A DNA stretch of 64,000 bases from Centroberyx gerrardi (lineage: Eukaryota > Chordata > Actinopteri > Beryciformes > Berycidae), in contig NC_136019.1 of NCBI RefSeq assembly GCF_048128805.1, positions 14,128,905-14,192,904 of the forward strand. Direction: 5' to 3'. The notes beneath the pieces are model-generated. The model did no database searches. It was given only the letters and a program-made list of their open reading frames with translations, and was not told the origin of the DNA. Made by a program: the position numbers and the translations under genes. Below, piece after piece: positions 39,054 through 52,700 of this stretch (the first letter of the stretch is position 1; each line of letters starts with the position of its first letter).

Positions 39054-40457
39054 CATCATGTGCACAACTATGTTGCTTTTGGAAATTTGGCTTCTGAGTG
39101 ATTTTTGATTGATGACTGAAAAATTACAAGAAATGTTGTAGCAGACTTTCCACTGATGCTAACCAGCAAAGGTGCACAAAATGATGCCTAAAGCCTTAAA
39201 TAAAAAATAAAAGGCATGTGTCCTCAACATGTCAACAAACTTACAGGTAGTCCATAAGGTCCCCTTGGTCCTGGTTCCCCTGCTGCTCCTCTCTCACCCT
39301 GGATAAATAAATCAGTGTTGAAGTCACATGAATCATATTCAATCAAATCAAAACTTCAGCACACTGCTGTGGAAACTAATGTATCAGATTGATGAGCGAG
39401 TGCTAAAAATACCTTAACATGTACTGTCAAAAAACTGAAAACCGAGACCTCAGAAATAATGTCAACAGTCATTTTAAGCCGATACGTGTGTTGTATAGAA
39501 AGCTTCACTTACTCTGTCGCCCTTCGGCCCAGCTGGCCCGGCCGGCCCCACAGGCCCATCCATGCCCTGCAGACAGTAGTGTTATCATGGTGAGCTTCCA
39601 ACCCGCATCTACAACTACAGTCTGATAAGACTACTACAACTCTTTCAAAATAATGTTGGTACCAGGTGGAAAGCAAACTTCACGTTCAGCATCCACATTT
39701 GCACCGTATCATACAAATTCATACAGATGTCTCACTATTTATTTAAGATTCTGGATTGACCTACAACCCACACACAGGATCTATAACAGAACCGATGCTA
39801 GCTCACATGCATTGGCCACAACAGACATTTATAATGCTGACACAGTTAATGTATGAGTGTGTGTTAATGCTGAGTTAATGGCACACGGGACAAACGAGAG
39901 CCTTGAAATGCCTGCTGTCACAGCTTCTTGTACCGTTATCATCCGATGAACGAAGCTCAAACATGGCTAAATTCAACTCGCGACTCCTAGCTTTGATATA
40001 AAAACCCAGCAAGTGCTCAGGTGGAACCGAAACTGCACACAACTTTCTCTTCAGTCACAACGAAACACAATACCTATTCAGAGGATGGATGATGTCAAGT
40101 AACAATTCTGAGGGAAAAGGGGGGCGGTATGGAGGGTGAGAGGGAGAGAAGGAAGACAGGAGTTGGGTGGTGAAGCCTCTTGGTCACATGACACTCACCC
40201 TAATTCCGGGCTTGCCGTCCAAGCCGGAGGCTCCCTGTGTGGTTATGGAGGTATGAGTGACATGAACAAGGCGGGATTAGTACCAGATGAACACAGTGAA
40301 AACAGACACTTAATTGCCGTTATTAGGACAGGCTGATGGCAGGGTATACAACAACTAAATTATACTGTATGTTACAGGGAGGCTGGGAAAGTACTCAGCT
40401 CAGGCAGATGAAGATGAGGACAGAGCATGTAGAAGGCAGTAAGACACATATGCTGAA

Positions 40458-40492
<35 letters not shown>

Positions 40493-43400
40493 CCCCCCCA
40501 CACACACACACACACAAATCAATTTGTGCACTAATGCACACATGAACAAGAAACCTGACCAGAGGGCTGACAGGGAAAAGAAGGATTTCAAAGGAGGGTG
40601 AGATGGATGAAGGAGTGAAGGACAGGCCTATGTGGTTGGGGATATCCCGTGGTGCACAGCTGCATGCGGTACTTACGGGAAGACCCAAAGGTCCGCGGTC
40701 CCCTTTGTGGCCTGGCTCCCCACGCGTACCCTTTGTGCCATGCAAGCCAGCTTCCCCCTGGAGGGCGAGATTAGTAAAGGTTGGCTCAGGAACAAGGGAA
40801 GTAGGTGCATATTACATGTATGGTTTACATGTATGGTTACATGTAAAGTCTTTGTCCTTTTGGGAAGGTCCGACATCCAGGACATTGAAGTCAAGCTGCT
40901 AAACAGCATCGCGTTCACGTGCTATTTTGTCGGAAAACCCGGAAGACAAACGATAAACAAACATGGACGTCCTGAAAAGGATGATGTGGATTTGGCTGCT
41001 TTTTGCTTTTAGGAAGCACTTGCTACAACGCTGCCGGTTTCTTCATGAGAACAAGGAGCAGAGAAAGCGCATCAGGTATGGGACAAAGTAGATTTTAGTA
41101 GCTGACTGGCATAAAAGTTGATTTTTTTCAACCATATTGAGAAGGTTAAAGGTTATCATTGCGTCATGTTTCAGAAACTCAGGTAGCAAAAATGTTCTCT
41201 GACTTTCTGACTTCATCATCCGACTTTGAATGCCATTCATGTAGGAAATTTGTTTTTCCAATAGCACCTAATGTTATTACATTACAGTTATTACATGGTT
41301 TTCGCTGCACACTCCACTGCGTGTACCAGTTAATCCAAATTCTACGACTTGTAGAGGTGTCTGAGGATTCACTAATCAATTTCTTGGCAAGGAAGTAAAG
41401 GAATCCTAAAAGTGCTTGCTTTGCTTCAATTGCGATTATGTTGAACTGAATGTGGTCATTATCGAACATGCCAGCAGGTGGTACTTTCATTTTCTTGTTG
41501 AGATTTACCTTTGGTCCAGGGAAGCCATGGGGGCCCTGAAAAACATGCAGACATGGTAAAATATTAAATTATGAAGGAGTTGGCTAAGATCATAATCACT
41601 AATATTTGCTTCTTAATGTATATACATCAAATAATTACAGTTTTATGTACTATTATGCCCAAAACTGTAGTAAATAATCACTGAATAAATTGCCCTAGCA
41701 ATTTGTAGGCTTTCATATTGAGTTGCTGCTTGCTGTATGCTGAACAAGTGCTTGAAATTTCCCACAGTAAATTGTCACTAAGTAGTCAGTACTGTTTTAT
41801 TGTACCTTTGTTTATATAAGTGGCTTTATACAGGCAAACACTGTCATGGAATTACACTGAGAAGACAAATTGGCCTACTGTGTCACGATTCAAACATAGA
41901 GGTGGACGGTGGAATCATTAGCTGACAATACCCAGTGTGTTGCCTGTTCTTCTAAATATGATAACAAGCAGTGATATTCTTTATGTTTTTGTTTTTGACC
42001 AGTAAGGCTCTTCAAGAGAAAGCCAAGATGTGTGAGAATACTTTCATAAGCAAAGCTCAGTACAATGTAACAGGAGGATTTTGAGCTTGTCAGAATGGCA
42101 GCAAACTGTAATTTGGACACTTGGCAATGTGAACTGTAGCACTGTATACGCTGTGTGGGCTGCTGTGACTAAACGATTAGCAGACACAACACTGCATCAT
42201 CTGTTTTTGTTCCTGCAACAAAAGGAATTAAAAACACTCTATAGTTTAAATGGGCGGGGCTCATTCACTGCAGGGAGGAGACTCCTTATGAGTGTTGACA
42301 CATTACAGCACCTCACCACAGTACCAGTATGACCAGAAATGCCATTTGACGTGGGAAATTTGTATTTGTATTTGTATTATACTTCTATATTCATTGTATC
42401 CGCAAGTATGCATGCATGTCCATGCACGACAGCCTGAGAGGATATGGCTTTCACAATGAGAAAAGGTGACATGTTGATAACTTTATAGAGGAGTAAACTC
42501 ACCATGGGTCCTGGGGGACCATGGGGCCCTGGTGCCCCTGGAGGGCCAATGATCTGCAAACATTACATATACATATTTTATTACCATCATTTTTGACAAG
42601 GTTAACTGGTAACTGGTCTTTAACTAAGGTGACTTACTGAGGGACCTTGAGGACCAGGTAGACCTGCATCTCCCTTATCCCCTTTCACCCCATTGACACC
42701 CTGAGGAACAAAAGGTTTGTGAACATGGAGATAAGGCGTGACTCTTGCTCAGTCTAATAGTATAGCTCTACTAGATTTCCATTAAAAACATGACATTTCG
42801 ACTGTCAAAGGCCTTCATCAGAAACAAAAGGTTTGTGACACATTCATATTATTCTATCTAATGCCTCATTAAGATGGGCAGAGACTTTTCCTCTGTCTTG
42901 GAAAATGGCTAGACTGCGTTATAGTGGATTCTTACTGGCAGGCCGGGTAAACCAGTTGTTCCTTTCTCTCCTGAAGCGCCAGGGATTCCCATGTCTCCTT
43001 TTGAACCTTTGTAGCCCTGAGAGGAGACAGCTACAGGTTACACCCAGACAGTTAATATAGAACTGCTTTGACTGCTCACCCTGTGGTTTACTTTGCAAAT
43101 GTTTTCATTTCCATGCAGTAATAAACACTGACACTAATGATAAAGCCAGTATGTATCCCTCTTGTACTAAGCTTTTATTTTACATTTAGGCCTCCTTTAC
43201 ATCTGATTATTCCTGTAAGAAAATCTAATAAGTTTCAGGTCCACCTCAGTCAAATGCCTCATGGTTCATCAATATGAAGTCAAATGATTTAAGCAAAGCT
43301 CTCTCACACAAATCTTCTCAAAATTGAATTTATCCATAAGGGAGAATATAGGATCAACTCACTCTTTCACCATCCAGTCCAGGGAGGCCAGGCATACCTT

Positions 43401-43673
43401 GATCCCCCTAAGCGGAAACAAAAAAGCGAAATGTTTTGCAAACACAATATGAGAAGTAGATGTTAACACTTCCATATCTGTGATTTAGCAGTGTGTACAG
43501 CAGAAACGTGTTGCGACTTTGTGAGGAGAAGAAAAAGGTGCCAGTCAACATGAGATTCAGACGCAAAGGAAAAAGTTCAACATTTTAGGTGGATAAATGA
43601 GGACAGAAAATATTGGTTACCTTTATACCCTGTGGCCCCACTGGCCCAGCAGGCCCAGGGGGACCCTGGATTA

Positions 43674-43714
<41 letters not shown>

Positions 43715-46700
43715 GAGAGGAGAGAGAGAGAGATTTCATTGCTGTCATAGTCAACATAGAAAATGTACTTTTGATTGGGGTTGGCGTAAATTCGATATCA
43801 ATTCATCTCAGGAATACAGCAAGGCCTCAAGACAAACACGGTAAAAATGGACGAGGTTGTGAATTGCATTTCATCGACAACAATGGAACTGGCCATCACA
43901 CTGAAATGCTTTGCAAACAACACAGAAACATGTTAGGAATCAGTTATCGATGAACAGGACAACGATTTTAAACTGGACTGCAAGACACATGCTCGGGTCA
44001 TAAACATGTGTTAGCTGGAACATATGGATAAATACACATCGTCATTCAAAGATGGGAGTGTTACATCTCACTGATGTGGGATGAGTTTCAGTCAACACGG
44101 ACATGATTTCTCAAAGAAATGTCAGTACAGTATGTGGACATGTTCATCTTCACTGAGATAGTAATCATATACAATTGAACATTAGAACTATCCCACAAAC
44201 CAAATTATTATTTTTTTCTCTCGAGTTTGTTTTGGAGAGGATGTTGTACTGATATTCAAGGAGATAACCAGCAAACCAGGCAGCTTCTACGATAGGTCAA
44301 AACAGCGCCATTATTTCCAAAAGAATCACAGACACTTAAACACAACACTCCATACTGCCAGGGTTCACTGTTAAGCACACATGTATGAGAGTTGCCGGGT
44401 GAGAAAGCACAGGTAGAACGGGGCAGGGCGAATCGGGGCAGGGATCGGCTTGGGTCCATGCGAGGACAAAGGTGCATCGCTTGTGCAGATGACACAACAC
44501 ACAGAACAGAGCTGAATTACCGTCACTGTAATAGTGGTAATCTTCTGCAGTAGGCCAAAGGAGAAGGAGGAGGAGGAGGAGAGATAAGATTGCAGACGTT
44601 ACTCAGCAAGCAAACCTTTGTGTCTGCATGTTTTCTTTGCACAGATACTCCTTCATACTAATTCAGTTCTTTAGGACAGAGAGGAAGTTAGCCTATCATC
44701 GGTAGAAGACAGAACCTGAGTAGTGCAAATGAGTATTACAGAGCATTGCACTTCAGTAGGGTGCAAGCCAGTCTAGATTTATGAAATGATTTATTAGCTA
44801 GAGATAGAAGAATAACTCTGACTCTTTTAGCTTGCAGTATATACCATTATCCTACCAAAATACAGCAGACCCAACAGAGCGTAAATTATTCACTAAATAA
44901 GTAACCAAAAAAAGAAACACTTAAGGAGTTTCACAAGCTTCACTTTAGCAACTGCACATCTGATCTTGCAGATATATTTTGAAACATCAAATAGTGGGGA
45001 AATCTAAAAATGTGTTGAACAGCAGTCTCAGTCCGTGACGTGTCTGACCTGCAGAGCCTCCTGGATGTTTCCGTTGTAGTCGATGATCTCAGTGGCTCCT
45101 TGGTCTCCCTTCTGCCCAGGGGGGCCCTGCACATGGTCGACATTAGGGAACACATTTAAACACATCACATGTGCTTTCATGTACTACTGTATCTGCCACC
45201 TGCTCAACCCCAGGCATTCTCAGAATAAATGATTCTCATAAATGGGATCCTGCACAATACGTGACAGACTGAACCTTGCATGCCTACTCCAAAACATGCA
45301 GAGTGCCTGACTGGGTCTGAATGCTGCCCCCTGGTGCTTCTCAATGTGTGGTTCAGTAACACAGATGCAGTTTATTGCTTGTCAGGTACTGTTGAGCTTC
45401 TCTATCTTGCACTGTATCAGTGGGCTGTTACAGTTCACTGTACCTGACCAGTAAATAGATGTAAAATGTAAATGTAAATGAAAATTTATCAGCATGTGCT
45501 ATCATGAAATCATGAAAGTGAGCCGATTCTTTCCATTTTGCAGTGAGGTTAGAAGAGATGTCATTTGTCTTCTCTGATGTTGATACTTACCTTTGGGCCA
45601 ATAGATCCCAAGTCTCCTTTATCTCCAGTCTCTCCCTAATGTGAGATGACAAATGAACAATTTTCAGAACTCAAAGATTTGACATCAATGCTATTAGCAT
45701 ATTCTCCTTTGTGGAAATTGATCATGGTCCAAAATTGTTTTGCATTGTAAAAACTTGGTATGGTGGATTGTTATGAAAGCATATCATATCATATCATATC
45801 ATATCATGATGAAGACAGCTATGCAGTTAAAATTCATATGTTTGCACCAATAATAAACAATTCTATTGCCATGCTTACCTTTGAACCTTTCAGGCCGGGT
45901 GAACCAGACTCCCCTTGTGATCCCTGACATTAGTGACAAAATATAGTCAGCAAAAAAAGAGTCAGCCAGAGTTTGAGGGACACTCTGTGCAAAACTCAGT
46001 ACTTTAGATATACACATAAAATTATAATAGCTTTCTTTATGGCGTTCTGTCCATATACTTCACCACAAATTCAATGTAATTCCAAAGCACATTTCACAAA
46101 GGAAATATCATCAACTTCTCTCACTCCTCCCTAGAGGGGAGCATGGTAAGCTTCACTAAATTAACCAGCTTTTAATATGCCATAACCGCAGAGGAATGGA
46201 GAAAGTGTTTATTTGGATTCCATCATTGATAATGGAGGGGTTACTCTTTTGGGGTTTCTAATAGGATATGAAGCAGCACTAAGGGTTGTCTCAGTTTAGA
46301 CTGGAGCTTCAACCACCTGCCAGGTCAGCGCCAGACATAAACAGTGGTAAACTCATTTATATTTGGTTTACTTTACTTGGACTCCTGGGAAGGCCTTGAA
46401 CTCATTATCGGCTATAATGGTATAGCCGTTTCTCTTTGTTAACACAACTGAATACTTGATGAATTGAGTGAAACCCTGCTCAGGGAATGCATTCTACTCT
46501 GTCTTACTCATGACACTGGGATCTTTCAACTTGACTGTGTGCTTAGATGGAGGAGACTCTAGATGGCAGCAAAAAACCAGCGAGCCACATGGGTGAAGGA
46601 CAGTCGTGAATAGGTTTAAAGGCTCTTAAAACACATGGCTGAAGGATCCAGTTTTACTTGGGACAAATAGGTATACAAAGAACCATACAATCATTCCATA

Positions 46701-49700
46701 CATGCATGCACACACGCACACATGCTCTTAAATTACTGACCTTCGGTCCAATGGGCCCAAGGTCTCCTCGTTCACCCTTGCCTGGTGGCCCATGGTCCCC
46801 TCTTTCACCCTATAAACATAACCGACACGCTGCTCAAGAACAGGCCTTTTCTCTTACCATTTTACTCAAGTAGGTTAGCTAGCAGGTATGTTACAGCTAA
46901 CTGTTTTTCTGCAACCTGAGCATTTATTAAGTGTCCCAAAACTTTACATTTCGTAGCTCATTCTGAATAGGAGAGCTGCTGTCACACTTTCTGAACCGCA
47001 TGGTAAACACTTGGCATGGACTCACTTTCCTTAATGTTATGCAATTCTGACAAAAATGTGAAATCTACAAACTCTCCCACCCTTCTGGCACTGATAAATT
47101 CTAATCAGTCTGCTTACTCAACGGGTTTCCATGGTCATTCATAGATATTTATGCTGAATCAGCATGGGAGTCTGGCAGATCGTGACCCTTGACAAGGTCA
47201 AAGACGGTTTTTAAGAAGACCCAAAAACATACATCTGCATTTTGCCTTCCTTCTCCTCTATTCTGAACCTGGGAGGGCAAAAAGCTGAACTTATGTTGCA
47301 CAGCTTTTGTTCCATTTCTCTCAAAGTGAATTGACACAGAAAGGCCAACAGAGGGGGATGTGGTATAATTTAGTGAGAGCCCACACTTCCTATTACTTCA
47401 TGCTGACACATTGAACCAAGTGGGACACAGTCCTTGTATAGCAACCTTGGGTCAGAACAGCATCGCCTTTCTTTAATGCTGCTTACTAGAAGTAATTTAG
47501 AAGTATAGAATTGGAGAATAAAGTTACATAGTTTGAAAATGTTACAAACTTCTCTCTCATCTACAGTACCTCCCTTCACAGTTTTGTAATGGCTGTGCAT
47601 GAACAATGAGGTAGAAACACTAACATGTCCAGTCACTCCAGTCACTCCAGTCAGATGTGTGAACAGAAGTGAACAAGGACACACTTCAGGACCGTGTATT
47701 TACAGTGGTGCTCCCCACTAAAGTGCAGAGATAAATTATTTTCTTCTAGACCCTGACATTTGATTGGGAAACAGAGATATGACACGGGACAATGCCATAA
47801 AAGCCTATCTTGACTATCTATGGTTAGAAAACAGAATGCTGGAAAAGGACAATGTGAACAACAGCGTCTGAATCATCAGTGTTGGCTCCACAGTACGATA
47901 AGGTCATGACTGAAAGGGAGAGAAGATTAGCTGATTCTTAGCACCCTGAGCACTCACCATGGACATTTTGACAAATCGTAGTCTAAATCACCCTGGCAAA
48001 GTGATTATAATGGCTCCTGAGACAATAAACCCACAGAGATTCATGATTTCAATCATTATCACACTGACAGTAATGCGATACAATTGTCTGTTCCAATCTG
48101 TCAGAGCTGTTGAAACATCCATAGTCTCATTCCCAGCAGAGGGTAACTCTCTTGTTGTTATGAACAAGGCTGCTGCAGTCCGCTGTGCGCAGACTGTTCA
48201 TGATCCATACTATGTGGTAATCGCTAGTCAATGGCCACCCACCTTAGTTCCTGGGAGTCCTGGAAGCCCTGGCTCTCCCTGGGGACCCAGGAATCCAGGC
48301 TCGCCCTGAAATAATCAACACATATCACTTATTTTTACATGGGGCATTTCTGGTGTAGAAGCTGCTGCCTTCAGCCGATCTTAACGAGCGCAGAACACAT
48401 ATACAGGATGCATGGGCAAACATATTCAAAAAGACAAGCATGCACTTACTTTCATACACACACACACACACTCAGGAACACATGCACAAATGCATGCACA
48501 TATGCACCCACTCACACACACACACACACACACACACAGAGACACGTGGCTTGTTAATTTATCCCATCGTTTCACATATTAATGACTCCTCTTCAGATGT
48601 AAGCAGGCCCTTGGTAGAAACTCATCAGGACCCACAGAAGTGTTTTGCTTAATGCAAAGACCAGGTTCAATGCCACTTATGATGATTTCAAGTCATTTTG
48701 TTTTACCATTTTTGCATTTCCATTTATGACTTATGAGGAGTGAACTTGCAATATAAGGTGTAATGCTGGTTAAATTCTAAACTGATACAACTTTATTGGA
48801 ATATCTTACTGCACCATCTGAAACCAAAGGTCCCACCAACACACTGGACACTCTGAAAGATTTTGGAATGGCAATAGACACTTGCCTCTCAAACTTTGAT
48901 TGGATAAACAAGGAAGACTGCGGAGCGGACCCAAGTGCAAGCTGAGCTCAGAGTGCTACGTTAGCAAAAACATTGTTAGATTCCATTAAGCATTCAGGCC
49001 TCTTAAGTAAAAACAGGAGTATATAAAATGAAAGGTTTTTTCTTTTACAAGGCCAGCAGGTTACAAGCATCCAAAAAGGGAAAAACAAAACCAAAACAGC
49101 AACAAGCATTATCTCATCATGCCTGTTTGAGCATTCCTTGCATTCATTCACGTTATATTTCAAGCTGATGATCCGTGACGTACATTAAGGTGGTTGCTAC
49201 TCATTTAGCATGTAGATGGCTGTGAAATATTATGTGCCTCTAGCGTCTCTACTCTCTGTTTTCTTTCCAGTAAATGAATACTCCTGAACCATATATTTCC
49301 AGAACAAAAAAGCCTGCTTTGGGAATTCTGAATAAGTCAAATTGAAACATCCTCTCCTTGACAGGCGGTGTTTTTGGAACATCTTGTATTGATGAGGCCC
49401 TTTTAGATGCCACTTACAGGAGGTAAATTGCAGCGTTTCCCAGGGGTGCAGTTACGATCAGCGCCCCTATTCATTATTTCATAGGCCTCCACTTTGTTCA
49501 CAGATTGAAATAAGCCACTTTTCTTGTTTACTTCTGCTACGTTCAACTCAGAGGCACACACTATTTGCCTTGTCAGTCATTTTCGCTTGAACTTCTTGCT
49601 TAAATGTTTGCTTGCACCTTCACAGCACTGAATGTACATACTATTGTACTTCTGGAACATTGCAGTATAGGTATAAATCCCACACAGCAGGAAAAGCAAG

Positions 49701-52700
49701 ATAGCAGGCAGCCTTACATGAGGCGTAGCTATATGTATGGGTCGGCTGAGCTTTGGTATGGGCCGGCTGAACGCTGGTATAGCTGGGCTGAAAGCGGATG
49801 GACAGGGACAAGACTGGGGGAATGATTGGGGATGAAAACAGCGAAGCATTTACCTTTATCCCCGGAAGTCCAGGCAGCCCTGGAAGTCCTGGCTCTCCCT
49901 ACACAGGAAAAGTGTGACATGTTACAGCCAAGCCAAGCTAAGCTGAGTCAAGCCTCATTCCTAGGCTCTTTAGGGCCTCGTGTAGCTCTTGACTCTATAT
50001 GTGTCTTCTCTATTGTCCTACTGTAAGTGTTAGATACTGATGATGGCCTGATGTTTACTAGTGTATGATGACTGTTTGTCATTCGCTTGTGGTAAGCACC
50101 AGCAGAAGGTACTGTACATGCACTTTCATACCAACTCATGCAGCCATGGCTTGATAGGGCAATTAGTGTTTGTTATATTGGACTATGAAGATCTTTTTAG
50201 CAAATGTCAATCACTTATTTCAATCGCTCAAGCTTTCACGGGAGTTAATCAAGGTTTACTATTGTTCATTGGTGGGGTCAGGTGTGTGTACGTTCTGGTT
50301 TCTTAAATGAAAACTGTCAAATACTTTGGATTAAAGTTGCAAAAGCTGTTTTGAAGAGCTGCTGCGGCTTTATGGTCATTAGAGTTTGGCAGAGCTAGAA
50401 GTTGCAAAGTCGGTCTTTTTCTCCATTACCAAGGTCAGGTCACTGTCAAGTGGAGAACTCTAGACTCCCATTGCATGAAAGTATGACTACAGTTCAGTCA
50501 TTTGATTCAACTGTGGAAAAATCAGAGAGGTCAAGTCCCTTGTGAGGTTTCTGAGAGACTTTCAAAACAAAACTTCTGACTCGGGATAATTTAACGCTCT
50601 ATTAAGACTATTATATTTATGGCATATGAAAAGAAATGATTAGCACCACACGAGAATGATCAACTGTAATGGCACTCAGGGGATCAGAGAGCCGGCTGTA
50701 AATTTCCATTGTGGCTCATGAAAGCATTGTAAACCTAATGAATAAAAGTCTCTCTTGTGGACTACTACTTCACCAACCCTTACTGAATGTCATCCAATGG
50801 TACTATTTAATGGAGATCAACAACTCATTTCATGATGGCCAACATAATGAGGAATAAAAATTGCAAGTGTGTCAGCACAAACAGAATGGCTGTGAAATGG
50901 GAGAGATAAGATAAAACAGTTTAAAGTCAGTCAGGCCGCGAGCGTTCTTCGCAGCGCAGCAGAAAAAGGCATCTGCTAAAAGTCTGTCTGTCTGCCTAGA
51001 ATGCTTTTCCCCAAAAAGAGAAGAGAGTGGGGAAATTAATGGGGTGTGGCCCTTGGGATTAAAAAGTGTAATTAGATGGGGTACTGGTGCAGTCTTGACA
51101 GCAGTCTGGTCAGGGGGACAACTAACAGCCTTTGTGCCGCATGAAAATAGCTCTTCTTCCGCCACATGCTTGTTTTTCATGGAATAAGTTGCACTTTTCT
51201 TCTCAGCAACTGTCTTCAACCAAAAGTTCCTTGATTTCCTGCATTGACTTCAAAAGTGTGTCAAACTGTAGAATACAAACTTGGTTGGGGGTGGGAGGGG
51301 AGGGGGGTGGGGGGGTTGTCATGCCAACAAGCGACGCTTAAACACCAAAAACGTGTACAGTCGGTTGGTTGCTAAGCAAAGTCGTGGAATGACTTGGTTG
51401 GTGTTAAAGAGTGTGACAAGTGCGGGTCTCAATAAAACTGAGCAAAAACATCCAGAGGATTTAGTATTTCCAGAGGTGTTAGTATGATGCCAGGGGCCTT
51501 GCTCTGGCTCAAAACAAGTGTCAAGCCAAAGTAAATGCAAAACGAGCCTGAGCACTGTGATGCATTGAAGCTCAAGTTGAAGTGTCAGGTACTGTCCCAT
51601 GGACTATGGAGTCCCATGGAGTCCTCATTACACTTTAAAACAGAGTCTCAACCAGTTTTGGAATGCTCAAAATGTCTGTTTTTTATATTGTGAGCCTGAT
51701 GCAAGATGCTGATAGCTTCACCTTGTACACTGAATGTGTTCATACCTGTGTAAAACAGCATAGCAGCAATATTGTATTCACAGTGATGCAAATAAAGAAA
51801 TATGTTGAGAGAGTCAGGTTGAGCATTTTCTGTTATTGCATCAGCTGAAGATTTTATTCCCCTCCTCATTATTATCAAAACAGAAACCATTATTAAAAAC
51901 TATATACCAACCAAATTATTATGGCTGTGGTATAACCCGTTTAAAATAGATATTACTGCAGGAGTTACTATCATTACAAGCAACCATCTACAAAGCTGAG
52001 TTTCCAATACACTACTACTGCAATTACTGCTATTACTATTTCTACGACTGATATCTCTATCAAGGAGCCACTGCTAGTAGAAAGCAATGATTACCTTATG
52101 TCCACTTCGTCCAGGCTCTCCAGGTTCACCCTGCAACACAGGCAAAGAGTTTACCTTTCAGCTGCTTCATTTCCTATCAGGAACAAGGAACACAAATGAA
52201 GAATCATGCTGATGCCAGTGACCAATTTCAATACTAGCTCTTACCTTGATGCCTGCTGCAGAGGAGCCCGCATCTCCCTGAGAGAAAAAAAAATAAAAGC
52301 ATCCCAAAATTACTTTAGAGAGGTGGAAAATGGAAAATGGTAATGGAGATGATTACAGCACTTGATGGTGTTTTCTGTATGGTCATGGCAGGAACAAATT
52401 GTATTACTGTGCAATTACAGTGACAAAAAAAAAAATGAAAAGGCTCAATTTGTATGTAACAATGCAGAACATAATATTGTGACTGCAGTCATTACTGAGA
52501 TGTTGGGAGAAAATTGGACAAAAACCTCCAATGGAGAAAGGAGATGGCTTTTGATTCTAAGCAGTGTTCAATCTGAATGTTCCTCCTCACGAAACCTTGA
52601 GGCAGCACATTGTGGACATTAACTATGGGCGAACCTTTCCATTTTTCTTTTCAGAGTGCAGCCTTATGCTCACAATAGATGACATTAGGGGTGAAACCTA

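Noticed and set aside
41179..41490. A 103-codon minus-strand open frame in a col25a1 intron
   Set aside because: No recognisable motif and no Gly-X-Y pattern; it may be part of transposon debris, but I cannot support it as a gene.
47632..47684. Minus-strand TGVTGVTG that resembles Gly-X-Y
   Set aside because: It arises from a short CACTCCAGT tandem repeat, has no acceptor before it and has no place in the col25a1 exon order.
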